From Zerene cesonia (Eukaryota > Arthropoda > Insecta > Lepidoptera > Pieridae): a DNA stretch of 64,000 bases. The stretch lies in assembly GCF_012273895.1 (NCBI RefSeq), contig NC_052118.1, positions 6,535,164-6,599,163 on the forward strand, written 5' to 3'. Of the stretch, positions 12,894 through 25,158 are shown piece by piece. Below the pieces are notes generated by a model, which was given only the letters and a program-made list of their open reading frames with translations, was not told where the DNA came from and ran no database searches. The first letter of the stretch is position 1. Each line of letters opens with the position of its first letter. The position numbers and the translations under genes are program-made.

Positions 12894-13770
12894 ATGATGC
12901 GTTTACGTTATGTATGTAATGAAAAATACTTATTGTGACATATTCTTACATAAACATGTATTGGATAATATTGAGAAATAATTGAATACGTATATTACAA
13001 AATTTTCAGGCTATGAACACCGTAAAAATGATCCGAGGCAGTCGTTTTATGAGTGATACTACTCAGTCTGTGGACACAACCTACATGGAAATTCCTGTTT
13101 ACAATGTAGACAAACCACAAACATTAGACAAGAGGAAGGCAAGGTATTTATAGATTTTTAAGAGAATTAAAAGGAAAGGATATGATATATGAAGGATAAA
13201 AATCATATTCTTGTTCATAGAACTATCAACAGTCATGCAATTGATTACTTTAGATGTACATTATATCATTCAAACTCTATGTGAAAAAAAACACGCTGTA
13301 TTCCTAATAACAACTGTTCCTTTTGATTTGTTTTGGGCCCTGTATATGTGGTGTAATTTGTCACTTCCCTTAATTTCATTCATTTTGCCATGAGTCTGTT
13401 TCTATTTCTATTTAAAATATTATTGTCGTAATCACTGACACATTTAAAATATGCTTATAATGTAACTTTGGAATAACATTACAATTGTTTATATTTCAGA
13501 CTTCATTACCAGTCTCGGAAGCGTGGCATGCTGGAGAATGATCTACTACTTAGCACTTTTGCTAAGAAGTATCTAGATGGTTTTTCTGAGGAACAGACTA
13601 TGATGTACGACCGTCTCATCAACTCTCCGAGTAATGACTGGGATATATATTACTGGATTGTAGAGAAGCAGCCAACACCCAAAGAGTTTGACAATGAAAT
13701 AATGGCCATGCTTAAGAAACATGCAAAGAATGAGGAGCGAGTAGTTCTATCACAACCAGAATTATATTGA
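12894..13770 (+). CDS. SDHAF2: Succinate dehydrogenase assembly factor 2 (Sdh5 family)
   Basis: Mitochondrial matrix protein that helps insert covalent FAD into the flavoprotein subunit of succinate dehydrogenase (complex II). Three exons: 12894-12911, 13010-13143 and 13500-13770, giving 140 residues ending at TGA. The second and third exons encode the family core: QSRKRGMLENDLLLSTFAKK followed by MYDRLINSPSNDWDIYYWI, almost the signature of human SDHAF2 and yeast Sdh5. The start is a 6-codon exon (MMRLRY) joined in phase to AMNTVKMIRGSRFMS, a basic, acid-free leader typical of a mitochondrial presequence; starting at the exon-2 Met is the alternative. Introns are 98 and 356 bases. It is divergent from DYNC2H1. 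Confidence 0.95.
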
Positions 13771-14379
13771 TTTTAGTATATTATTCCATCAGATTCAACA
13801 TAGGTTCAAACCAAAAGTATTAAATCAATAGATTTATTCTATTTGCAGAACATCTTCGGATTCTATGGGTTACCTTTGTATTATTTAAATACTATATTTA
13901 AATGAGAATTTTTTCAGTCAAGATTTTATTTAAAAATGTATTCATTGATAGTGAAAGAAAAAGTCAAAATTAACTTAAATTTATAATAGGCTTACAGCTA
14001 TAGATGTATTCTTGTAATACAAAAACTTAAATTTTATATATATAAATAGTATAATGAGAACTTGTTCTTAATTTATTTCTTTACTCTGTATGAATAATAC
14101 AATTGTTTTAATAGGTTTTTAAATATAGTATATACAAATTACTGAAGGTTGAATCTTAAATGAATTAATTGAACTAGTATCAACTTAAATAAATAACAGT
14201 TAGGTAACTGTATACTGTTGACAGTTAAATTTTGTGATGTTAATATCATATAGACAATATTGTTCAAATTAATTTGTAATTTATTTAAATGCTTAGTTTA
14301 GAAAGTTAAATTCAAATATAAGTTGTTAAGCATCTATGAGTTTGTTTTTACATTTAAGATCCTGACAAACTTTTAAATA

Positions 14380-14524
14380 ATGGGTTTTTTAAGTGAAGGT
14401 AATATAATTTCCTTATAAATTATTACATTTATGAAGTATTTTAAATAAATTTTAATAATTTTAATTTCAGAAACAAGAATCACTGGTCTTAAATTTGACA
14501 CAAACAGATACATCAATCATTTAG
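14380..14524 (+). CDS. Possible unrecognised small gene, first two exons
   Basis: An ATG at 14380 opens a 19-base exon (14380-14398) ending at GTAATA. After a 72-base intron with a good acceptor, a 54-base exon (14471-14524) continues in phase and ends at a strong GTAAGT donor. Together they read MGFLSEETRITGLKFDTNRY then INHL. I do not recognise the protein. The next exon is not certain; one phase-compatible candidate begins at 16125 after a pyrimidine-containing acceptor and stays open to a stop at 16208-16210, but that stretch may simply be BCAT 5' UTR. The pieces may be chance, though two matched introns in phase make that less likely. Confidence 0.3.
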
Positions 14525-14663
14525 GTAAGTATTCTCATCTTCAATTCTGTGAGTTATAATAGAAGTATAATCACACAATTTTTGTTGTTGAAATATAAGC
14601 AAAAGAACCCAAATGTTAAGTAATATCTCTTGTAAATAACTGCTTTTAGGTTTTATTAACCTT

Positions 14664-14805
14664 AATAACTCCGGTTCCTTATGCAGTTTTCTGGGATGAA
14701 AATTATTTCATGTCCTTTGTCGGGTCTGAAATTTAACTAAATTTTATTCAATTTTGTTTAGTGGTTTAGGCGTAAAGAACAAAGAGACAAACAGAGTTAC
14801 ATTTA
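14664..14805 (+). repeat. Transposon-like remnant
   Basis: Contains a conceptual string typical of insect non-LTR/SINE tails: a 'cggttcct' motif, 'catgtcctttgtcgggtc' and a terminal 'agacaaacagagttac'. No coding capacity remains. The family name is not assigned. Confidence 0.4.
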
Positions 14806-15392
14806 AATTTTACCTCCCTTCAAGTTTTAGGATTATAAAGCTGCGTCATTTTTTAATTTCTAATTCATCCCACTCTTATTAAGCTTTAATAAGTGAACAA
14901 CAACATAACAGACAAATAATTTAGTTTATTTAGTATTTCACATTATAAACTATGAGATTGTATGACAACTCGTATAAATTCAAATTAATATGTTTATGTT
15001 TTTCATTAGAAAAATGATTTTATTTTGAAGTCTAAGAAAGATACTGAAGAAAAGCAAGTAGATATTTATTATTTATATATAGTTCATAGGTATATAATAG
15101 CTATTTACCACGTGGTACCAGTATTTGTAATAAACTAGTATATTTGTAACTAGTATATTTATTTCAAATGAAGATCCCAGAAAACAGTTATATTGCTTTT
15201 TATTTATACTTAATTAAACTATCCAGCATCTACTTAGTATTAAATCAACTATGAATTTGTATAAATGAAGAATAATATATTGATAGAAATTAAATATACA
15301 ATACAAGTACAAGTATGGTTATAATATTTAAATAAATTAATCATCACTACCATAGTTTCAATACAAAACAAAATAAAATATAAAAATAATAC

Positions 15393-15529
15393 CTAACTTC
15401 AACCACTTTCTCAAGTTGTTTTCCGCCCAGCGGTCCGATCGAGACTGATCCACTATAAGCGTCTTCGCTCAATTCAAAGTTGAGATTGTAACGTATAACA
15501 ATCTCAACCCGACTTTTACTTCTACCCAC
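15393..15529 (-). other. Antisense coding-like island with splice-like ends and an 11-bp hairpin
   Basis: On the minus strand a 46-codon open stretch runs from after a TTAG acceptor-like end to an AG|GTATTA donor-like end. It reads VGRSKSRVEIVIRYNLNFEL and continues for 26 residues including SIGPLGGKQLEKVVEV. No match is recognised and no partner exon was found nearby. Inside it lies a perfect 11-bp inverted repeat with an 8-base loop (15479-15508). It could be an exon of an unknown gene, a decayed mobile-element fragment or chance. Confidence 0.2.
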
Positions 15530-16007
15530 TAATCGTAAGTAACAAATGTTTTGTACAATTTATTTCATTTAATAGTTTGTACATTGTAAATTAAATAGTT
15601 AATACGTTATATTTATTATAATTATGCAAATTACAACAATTATTAAATCAAATTTCTACTATTTTATAACACATGCATGGAGGCCCGTTGCCTTCATTAT
15701 TCCTTTCGATATCTAGTGGGTAAATCCCTATTTACGCTGCAGCAAAGCTATACCTTCAGCCACCTTTACACAGATGAATTATCGAGCGTTATTAATGTAA
15801 AATAATTCGTGATGTAAAGAGTAGGTGAGCGTCGTTTCTTTAATATAATTACCATATTCATTTAAATGTATATGAAGTGGATTGTCGGTGACCCATTACA
15901 AACGCTGTCGCGACCCCTAGCGCCGCCACTTCAGGAGGTACGCAGTCGTTCGGCGCTCCCCGTTATTAAAGCGCATGTCACCTAAATAAATGTGCGTAAT
16001 CCTTATT

Positions 16008-16032
16008 TTGATAACTTCTGGTGCGTTATCAA
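16008..16032. promoter_or_regulatory. Inverted pair of GATA-type sites upstream of BCAT
   Basis: TTGATAAC (16008-16015) and its exact reverse complement GTTATCAA (16025-16032) are separated by nine bases. Each contains the TGATAA core bound by GATA factors. A further TTATCT (AGATAA) is at 16093. The pair is about 265-290 bases upstream of the BCAT ATG. The motif is direct; binding is inferred. Confidence 0.4.
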
Positions 16033-16296
16033 GTGATGCTTTATAATTTGCGTTGATTATGAATGACTACAGCAAAGGTCAGGCCACAATCTTATCTTCT
16101 GCTCTTTAAATGTTTGTGCTGTAGATCAAGTGAAGTCAGTTTACAAAGAGCAACTATTGAATAAAGTTTTCGACTTAAATTCGAGACCCGAACCTATTTT
16201 TCGTATATAATAAAACTAAGTGACGACAGAACAGTGTTCCATATCGACATACAGTGCTATTTGGTAGTGAATTAATAATAACTGTGAATTTTTAAA

Positions 16297-19200
16297 ATGC
16301 CTTTTCGTCGTAGTAAGGTAAGATAAGTATAGATAAGCTCTTACTCAAACTCTACCTCTATGTTCTTGTTAATTTCCTTATTTTACTCGCTCATAACTTG
16401 TCCGATAGAGATTGCTGCCTAGCGATAAGGCTGTTTGTTATTTTTCATTTAAATTTAATGTAATCCATTTTATTATGATATATTTTTAAAAATAATCAAA
16501 ATCATTCATTCATTCGTTCATCTGGTAACAGGCGACGGTGTGATGGTGATTCATAATTGTATATCTAAATAATATAATTGAAAAAATTAATTACTCTGAA
16601 TTATAAAATTAAGCAACCCATATCTGAGATATCTATCTATTTTGATTGCTATCTAGCAATCTTAATTTAAAATTAAAAATAACGTCATCTATAATATTGT
16701 TTTCATTATTAATATAAGTGTAATTTAATATTCGATATGTATATTACTCTGATAAATATTGACAAGGCAACGACGTTCTATAAACATGTCCCACAATAAA
16801 TTATTTTATTGTTGTAAGAATATGGCCCATTTTTTATTTTATATTTTTATGTTAATTCAGATCACTTAAATAAGTTAAGTGCATTTAAAAAAACGTGTAC
16901 ATGCAGTAATAACAGATGCGCATTGGTACAGACAGTTGTGTTTTCAGTATACACAAATAAGTAATCGTACTAATTTAAAGGTTAAATAGTAAGGTTTAAT
17001 TAGATCTATATTAGAGATTAGTATGTAGTTCTATGTTATAAAAATCATCAGATTTTGAAACTCACTTTGGGCGCCGACATTCGATCAGATATCCTAAACT
17101 ATACAATTTTGCAAACAATAGTTTTTTGGTTCAGAATTCTTACTGTGTTGCCAATAATAAAACAAATCACTGTAAAAAGATGGAGAAACATAGCGCTATC
17201 ACACAAATGTTTATGTTAGAAGTGTATTGATCCCCAATCCCCAACATTTTTTAATTTTGTGATAAATATATAAATAAACGTCAAACAGTTGAAAATTGTT
17301 CTGCCTTAGCACTCGTGAACGCCCGAACCGATATGAAGAATAAAGTATTATTATTACTTTTATAGTTTATACATATCATTACCATACTATTCCATTAAGA
17401 TTAAATGACTTTAAATACGGGAGATTTCATATATCATTTCGTCAGTTAACTTTTTGAACATTACGAGCGATATTCAGTATGTACATGTTGCCTGTTGTAC
17501 TTTTAATTAAATGGCGTAAATTTATATTAAAAACACTGAGCAGGTTTTATGCTTTCAAACGGATTATAATAATTATTGTTATCTGTTCAGCGTTTGTTAC
17601 TGATAAACATTCGAGTGACCTAGTTAAACAAATTAAAATGCTAATCTTTATTAAAACAATTTCAATTTTATAAAAAAAAAACAAATGGAAAACAGTTCCA
17701 TAATGTACAGGGTAACTCCATTCCGTTGATATGATCTTTAATATCAATATTTAAGTATTTACATTAAAACATAATAACATAATAAATTGTACTCTGTTAC
17801 ATGTAATAACACTTAGCTTATAACTTAACAGAATATAGAACGTCATTGCCACGGTCGCTCTTTGAAGGAATAACCTGTGGGACTACGAAAATAACAATGT
17901 ATTGAATAATTTTGCACATCAAGTACTTTGTTTTTTGAACGTCTTCCAATTTCATGTAGGCATTGTTTCAAACAAAACGGCTCTACAACTATTTTATAAT
18001 TCTGACTTTAATTTAAACTAGTCAGCTAGTATTTACTTTATTTTTTAAAGTCTATGTGTCATTTTGTATCTTCCATTAAAAGAAGTACAAACCTATTGTT
18101 TGTTATAGAGCTAAAGATCGCAATTTGCATTTTCTTACCAAAACACTTAAATGAGTTGTTTTAAATATATTTTTGTATTAATTGACATACCATTTACATA
18201 TCCTCGGTGACGGTTATATATATAATGTATACACATAACGTTGGCGGGAGTTGTCGAATGTTCATTGTTTTGGCACATTAATTAATCTTTGTTTAAATTC
18301 ACGAATGGAGGTAACAACTACATAAATTACATCATTTATTTAATGGGCGCCTAAAATATTCTACAATGTTCGAATAGTTACAGTTAAATTAACATTAATT
18401 TTTAATGCAGTTATGAAAACATCTGTGAAAAGTTTAAAAGACTCATTAAAGTTCAATAAACATTTTTAATTAATATTTTTAAATTTATAAGTGGGGCTTT
18501 TCATAGCATCCATAATATAACGTTGCAAAACATTTTATTACAGGTACTAGTAAAATGGATCTACGAGAACCAGCACAAGATGCAAAATCTGCGTCGCTGC
18601 AGTTCTACGCTTCGATACAAAGAGCTAGAGGAAAACAATGTTCAGCCTTTAGAGCCAGTGGCGCCCGTGACGTCAGCGACCGCGCCCGCACACAAGCCAC
18701 ACCCAGATGTCACGCCAGAAACTTCCTTCAAGGTAATAGCATGCGTATACACGCATCACTTATTATTATTCGCACAATTACAATTTTGCAAATAAGTTAG
18801 CAATCTATGCAAATTACGTACTTTTTTTTGTATTTTAGGCTTAAGTATGTGAATATTTGTATCGTAATAAATTAATTTGTTGACTACAACGTTAAACGGC
18901 TTATTAGAGATTAGAAAATACATAAGTATTTTATAGGGCCAGGTTTAGGCGAGGGCAAGCATTTCGCGGCGCCCATAATAAAGACTTTCGTAAAACAAAA
19001 GAAAAGCTCCACTGAAAAAAAGTGCCCGCTTTATTTGTCGCGCCGAAGCCTCTAGACTTATAATCCGGCCCTGATTCAATATGAATACATATAGACAATA
19101 CAAATAAAGAAATTATATTCACTTATTTCTCATATTACAGTATGACGACCTGCAAGTGTCGTTGGCTGCACCGTACCAACTGCAGCGCAAACCGGAGGCG

Positions 19201-22200
19201 AGCGATTTGGGTTTCGGGAAATATTTTACGGATCACATGCTCAAAATTAACTATCACAAAGAGCTGGGCGGTTGGCAGAAACCAGAAATCACTCCATTCG
19301 AATACTTAACGATACATCCAGCAGCGAAAGCGCTGCATTATGCTGTCCAAGTGAGTTTTGTTTATTTTGATTTAATAGTTACTTAGTTTCTTATATATAT
19401 ATATATGTGATCAAACATTCTTATTAATAAAACCTACGTAATGAATTATTTATAAACTGTTTGGCGGTAAAATGAAAAATGATGAAAATACATTAGACTG
19501 CTAAAGAAAAACGTATAGCTTTTTTCACTTACGTAATAGGAAATGACATTGTAAAAAACAAACAGTTCAAAAACTCCTTATAAATAAATTAAACATATCA
19601 CAATTTAAAAACGACGTAGTAAATAAAAAATGAGTCGTAATATATCAGCGGTATCTTTTTAGTTGTTCGAAGGATTAAAAGCGTACCGGGGGGTCGATGA
19701 TAAGATAAGATTGTTTCGGCCCGATTTGAACATGGAAAGGATGAACCTCGCGGCCCAGAGGTCTGGTCTGCCGATGTTCGATGGTGAAGAGTTAATCAAA
19801 TGCATCATTCGACTGGTACAAATCGACCAAGAATGGGTGCCGCACTCCGAAACGTCCACGCTTTACATACGACCCACATTAATTGGCACTGAGGTATGTT
19901 TCCTACACATTTGTTGTTATTGTGTTCAAATGTACGTTATCTACATTCTATAAACAAACGTTTCGAAATCCTTATGTTGTGCTTAATGAGCGCGTGTGTT
20001 ATTGCGACGTAAATAGTTATATACAGTAGCTGTTCAATTTGACGTCGATACTTGAGATATGATTACGAATTTCTGTTTCAATTCATATTCTATATATTTA
20101 CTTATGCTACATGCTCAATTTGTCATATTTTTCTTTTTAATAAGATACGTAGCAATTTTATAATCAATAAGTCACAACGCAGTAATTCTCACAAATCATA
20201 ACTTATATGGATTAACAAACAAGGATGTTACACATTAATTGCTCCGCGTAATTATTTCTCAAGATATCGTTATTTACTTAAGTTATTGAGCCCGTAATAA
20301 AAAAAATTCCGAGTGTACGTGTAAATGTTCTTATCTAATTTCTAAACGTGATTATATGTTACATAACAATATTTAATGAATATTTTAAATAAAACATTCG
20401 ATTATTATTGTCAAGTTTTATCTATATAGCAAGAATCTTTTTTTTAACAAATTAGTTTATTTAATTTCATAAATTTTTGATCGTTTATAGCCTACGTTTG
20501 GGATAATAGAGCCAGAATCAGCAATGCTATTCGCTATTCTAAGTCCAGTGAGTGCGTATTATAAAACGAATGGGGATGGAGCTGTGTCCATATACGCGGA
20601 CCCGAATGTGGTGCGCGCGTTCCCCGGCGGAGTGGGCAATAGGAAAGTCGGCTCTAACTATGGACCCACGATAGGTAAGCGTTTTATATTAGTTTATGTG
20701 TGTGTTATATCATATTATCGTTTACATAGTGAATGCTTTGATTCCAAATCCTTTGATTAGTTTTGTTTTATGGTATTATTAATTTAAATGTATTAATAAT
20801 ATACATAAAGATAAATTTTTATTGATTGGGCTTATACACGTATCTATAGGTGAAGGCGTGCCATATTTAAATCTACATTACGATATGAATTCTTATATTA
20901 TGAAATGTAATTAGGTGATAGGCGATGATTATATTGTTTGGTCTTATGACGCTTTATCAAAAATAATTTGAGATAAACTCGTGACAAACACATCGTATGA
21001 TGTGTATATAAATATTTATTCAAAACCAGCATACATAATGTAAAGGTTTTGAGTTGTAATTTTTAAACAGTTTTTTATTATTAAAAAAATACTTTTTGTG
21101 TAATTTTACTTATAATTCAATTATTCTTATCACACATGTTTTGAACAATAAAACTACACAATAACATGTAAATACACAGTTGTATATTTATATTGTATAT
21201 AAACATAAGTAATGTAAGGAAACAAAGCACTTTTAAACCAGGAAATACAGGTTATTTATTTAATTGTTTATGACATTCCCTAGTTAAGATTCATTGAACT
21301 GTTTAACTACGTAGATATGATGAGAAGAAATATGAATTATTAAAATTATTAAAACGAGGCCTATGTATGTTACACAGAGATAACGTCGCGAGCTGCAAAA
21401 TTAGGACATCAACAAGTATTATGGCTATTTGGACCTAATCAAGAGCTGACTGAAGTGGGAGCGATGAATATCTTCATAGTTTACATCAATGAGCAAGGAG
21501 GTGAGATCCAAATGCCATATCTTTTATTGTTATATTTATGTAAGTTTCGTGTTATCATAATTATCTTTTTATTCATGAGACTACTAGCTCAAAGACTGGT
21601 CTAGCATAAAACATGTAAAAACTTAACATTTTATTATTAGGTATTAAATTTTCAAAAAAATATTTGGTGTTGGATTTATAGAAAATGGTGTGCGATTTGA
21701 ACGAATTTTAATGATTTTTAGTTTGTTGGTTAAAAATTTGAAATAACACACTCGAAACCGGGACGAGTATCTATTTGAACACAAATTCAGGCTCCTCTTT
21801 CGAATACCACGCGATCGAGTTGAAGCTATCGAAACATAAAGATACGAATTCCCATAATTATCCGTGTAAGCGTACATATTGTCATGTTATCGCGCAGCGC
21901 TGACCCCGCGACCTGTGAATTCTCGTCCCGCATCTGAAGCAATAAACGGGGTCGCTCACATCACACAGATTGTTCCAGACTAAACTCGTTCGTGCATTTT
22001 TAGATAAACAGTTGAGTACGCCGCCATTGAATGGTCTCATATTGCCCGGAGTCACTCGCCGGTCTATTTTGGAGCTGGCGAGCCAGTGGGAAGATGTCAC
22101 GGTCAAAGAAGAGGTGATAACTATGGAGCGGTTGATACAACTCAACGGTCAAGGCCGGGTGTGTATTTGTTATAAAATGTACTTATTATGGGCAGTCTTA

Positions 22201-23449
22201 GAACTATAATGTGGTTATCTAAATATATATATAACTGAAAGGTGACTGACTGACATAGTGATCTATCAACGCACAGCCCCAACTACTGGACGGATCGGGC
22301 TGAAATTTGGCATGCAGATAGATATTACGTCAAAGCATCCGCTAAGAAAGGGTTTAGAAAAATTCTGCCCCCAAGGGGATTAAATAAAGGATTAAAATTT
22401 GTACCATGAAATTTTATTAGGACCGCGTGGGCAACGGGCAACTGCTAGTCTGTCATAAACTTTGTACTTGTTATGGATAATCTTGAACTATAATCTTGTA
22501 ATCCTACTAATATTATAGATGCGAAAGTTTGTAAGGATGTGTGTGTGTGTCTGTTCCTCTTTCACGAAAAACTACTGCACCGATTGCAAGGAAATTTGGT
22601 ACGTAGATAGCTGGACAACTGGAATAACATATAGGCAACTTTTTATCCCGATATTCTTATGAGATATGGACTTAAGCTGGTGGAACCGCGGGGTGCAGCT
22701 AGTTCTTTCATAAGTGGAAAGCTATTTTGTAAGAAATCCATTCAGATATACCCTAATGTTTTAACTAAGTTTCCTTGAGTAAAACAACTCTTATTATGCC
22801 CGTTTGGTATGCATGAAGCCTAGCTATAGCTATATTTTTTTTTGTTAATAAGCTGTTTCAATGTTGTAAAATAATTTGAAGATATGACTATTTGTAAAAG
22901 AGTTAATTGCAAAATAACCCCTCTAAAGTTAAAATTGTATGTTGTTAAGTCATTCAACTAATCAGTTGATTAGCATATCGTTATAGAGAGTGTTTTTTAT
23001 TTAAACTTATTAAGGTTTATTACTTTTTGGTAATTTAATGTTTGCACACATTACTAAAGCATTTTACTATCCTAAGTTATTTATATTTGAATAACTTACA
23101 CACAATTCAATCGGTTCAATGACAAGAAACAATTGTATCAAGGAACTGGTTGCAATTTCTATTCAGAGTTACTAGAATGGTTGTATGACGATCTTATTCA
23201 AAAAACTTTGCTTATATTGAGATTAGATATGTGAAATGTTTATTTTATGATCTATTACAGTTACTAGAGATGTTCGGCGCCGGCACGGCTGTCATCATTA
23301 CGCCGATCAGCAACGTGGGCTACTTGGACACCAACATTCCCGTACCCACCATGCAGCAAACCCTCCCCGTGTACCAACGGCTAAAGGACACCCTATTGGC
23401 CATACAATATGGTCATATAGAACACCCATACGCTAAGATCATATCATAG
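16297..23449 (+). CDS. BCAT: Branched-chain-amino-acid aminotransferase (8 exons)
   Basis: PLP enzyme (fold type IV) that transaminates leucine, isoleucine and valine with 2-oxoglutarate, the first step of their breakdown. Exons: 16297-16317, 18544-18732, 19141-19350, 19663-19893, 20491-20674, 21378-21500, 22004-22158, 23261-23449. All phases agree and give 433 residues. Family landmarks: LGFGKYFTDHML, LFEGLKAYRG, the PLP-lysine segment GNRKVGSNYGPTI (Lys about 269), EVGAMNIFIVY, PPLNGLILPGVTR and FGAGTA near the C-terminus. The 7-codon first exon is followed by a 2.2 kb intron. The leader is rich in Arg/Lys (MPFRRSKVLVKWIY, then MQNLRRCSSTLRY), suggesting mitochondrial import; the second of these could be an alternative start. 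The CxxC redox motif of mammalian BCATs is not present in the matching segment (AVIITPIS). It converges on IFT88. Confidence 0.95.
18935..19073. mobile_element. MITE-like element in BCAT intron 2
   Basis: About 139 bases bounded by imperfect terminal inverted repeats (AGGGCCAGG at one end, the complement of CAGGGCCGG at the other). It is GC-richer than the surrounding intron and has no open frame of note. A non-autonomous DNA transposon is inferred from the ends only. Confidence 0.45.
21759..21930. repeat. Inverted-repeat-bounded segment in BCAT intron 6
   Basis: CGGGACGAG at 21759-21767 is matched by its reverse complement at 21922-21930, framing 172 bases of unusual composition immediately before exon 7. 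A small DNA-transposon derivative is possible; target-site duplication was not clear. Confidence 0.35.
22215..22445 (+). repeat. Dispersed repeat in BCAT intron 7
   Basis: Contains 'ggtgactgactgacat', 'ggacggatcgggctgaaatt', a 'ggcatgcagatag' block and an 'accgcgtgggcaacgggc' end. Phrases of this form are typical of lepidopteran SINE or non-LTR 3' fragments. Assignment is by recollection of the pattern only. Confidence 0.5.
22501..22704 (-). repeat. Dispersed repeat family A, copy 2
   Basis: Reverse-orientation copy of the family also found at 3940-4160, 34056-34247 and 52528-52767. It shares the 'gtacgtagatagctg', 'ggaataacatataggc' and 'ttttatcccgatattc' blocks and the 'ctactaatattata' tail. 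Confidence 0.75.
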
Positions 23450-25158
23450 CGCAGTACGTGTGATGACTTTGGGTTTGAACTAGTGATATAGTGCAGTGGC
23501 GGCTAACTTTTTGTACATACATTGCAGAGATATGTTACATAAGAATGATGTATAAAACTATGTGTGATATGAAAAATAACGAACGATTCTCGCAAATAAA
23601 CTTATCTCATTGTAAATATTATGGATAGGATTATGTTTCGAGTACCTACGCGCGTTCCTTGAGTTTTTCGAAACTGCTATTGCGCAGTTATTTTAAGGTA
23701 GGTTAATGAATTTGCAAGATCATGTGTGGTTTATTCAAGGTACAGTGAGAATTTCCTCATCCCATTTACATATTATAACTATGCAACAATGTATTTTTTC
23801 AAATTGTCGCTTATCGAAAATTATAAAATGTATTATGCAGCTTTTTGATGGAAGTATAATGGTAGATTGCATTTAGAATCTAGCTGGTAACAGTGACTCA
23901 ACAAACGGAAGGGTCGAGGGAGAAATATATTTTTATTCCTTCTTATAAATTGTTTTGAAAACAATCGCAAATAAATCAATGCTGATGTACCTACTAATAT
24001 TACAGAAACTTATGAAAACAAATAAATCATAATTTATTGCCGTCTTGTATTTTCTAGCTAGCGTTATTTATTTATAATATTCTGTATCAGTTCAAGTTCA
24101 TTATATTATTATCTTTTTATATCCTTGTTATATATACAATATATTTAGCGTAAATAAAATGTGTTTTCCTATACGTAAATAGTTGCCTTGACTCGTTCCT
24201 AAATTTTAATAGTATTTCATAAGAGACTTTTTAATTGTTTAGTAGTCTAAATAAATCATATAGTAAAATTTATGCTTGCTATGGAAATGGTACTTCGTGG
24301 AGAGATTTTCATAATGCCCGCGCATATATTTCAACCTTCAAGTAAATTTTTATTATTGGTTCCGTTTCGGGGGACTCCCATTAATACGTAGTTTGTTATT
24401 GGTTAGCCTATCTCTGGGTCTAGGGTACAGTCAACGGTGTATGTAATTTCAAACGTCGAACCTCATATCCCGCCTGCGAATTATTTTTTCCCAAGTAAAT
24501 TGTCATAATTCAAAATGGACGGATACTAAGAAAATGACCTCTATTTATTACTTTTCAATAGCATTCATTCAAATCAGTGCAATATATTGTGTATAAGTGT
24601 ACCTATAGTTTTGTAGACAATGGCTGTAATGTGATCAGAATGTGATATGTGTATGTAGCAAGGTAAAGGCTATATTTAGCTTTGAAGAAGCGTTTGTTAA
24701 AATCTCTTTGAAATCTTACTTTAATACATTTCTTACCTTTTAAAGGCAACATTGCCGTTATAATGTTTTGTCATACTGGTTTTCTTTTCTAGTCTAAGAA
24801 TCTATGTAAATCGAATGTGAATAAATTATTTATGATATTTTAAGTGAAAATTTCTTTCATTTACCGAACACGTTTGCAGATGTATTGTATACGTTTGAAT
24901 TTACGTAACCAACCTTTCGGCGCCTCACGCGGTTTTTACAAATCAATGTTGCTGACGCATGCTGAATGGAAAGTTCGATGATTTGCTAATTAATTGTAAT
25001 TCAAGTTAAACAAAATTTTCATGACCGTGAGGGTAAAATAAAATAAGTGATTAACATACATTAACGTTTATTTCACGTGAAAAATTACAAAATATACAAA
25101 GTGGATTTTAAATATGAAGAACATGTAGACATATAATAGTAATGCTTGCTTTTCCCTG
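23450..25158. other. Convergent BCAT/IFT88 intergenic and 3' UTRs
   Basis: AT-rich DNA holding the 3' ends of two convergent genes. AATAAA at 23595-23600 is a plausible first BCAT poly(A) signal, with more at about 23970 and 24150. On the minus strand AATAAA (25067-25072) lies 87 bases past the IFT88 stop. No further gene was recognised. Confidence 0.6.
25067..25072 (-). terminator. IFT88 poly(A) signal
   Basis: TTTATT on the plus strand reads AATAAA on the IFT88 strand, 87-92 bases after its stop codon, a typical distance for a compact 3' UTR. Confidence 0.6.

Larger units (their letters stand above)
13771..16296 (+). other. Region between SDHAF2 and BCAT: 3' UTR, possible micro-gene, repeat remnant, BCAT promoter
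   Basis: The SDHAF2 3' UTR is AT-rich with several candidate poly(A) signals. Beyond it lie two short splice-bounded coding pieces (14380-14524), a transposon-like remnant (about 14664-14805), an antisense coding-like island with a hairpin (15393-15529), and a GC-richer stretch (about 15890-15990) leading into the BCAT promoter. BCAT 5' UTR sequence probably fills about 16120-16296. Confidence 0.5.

Noticed and set aside
18555..18800. Second open frame through BCAT exon 2
   Set aside because: It hits a stop at the start of exon 3 in that phase; the frame joined to exon 1 and exon 3 is the BCAT frame.
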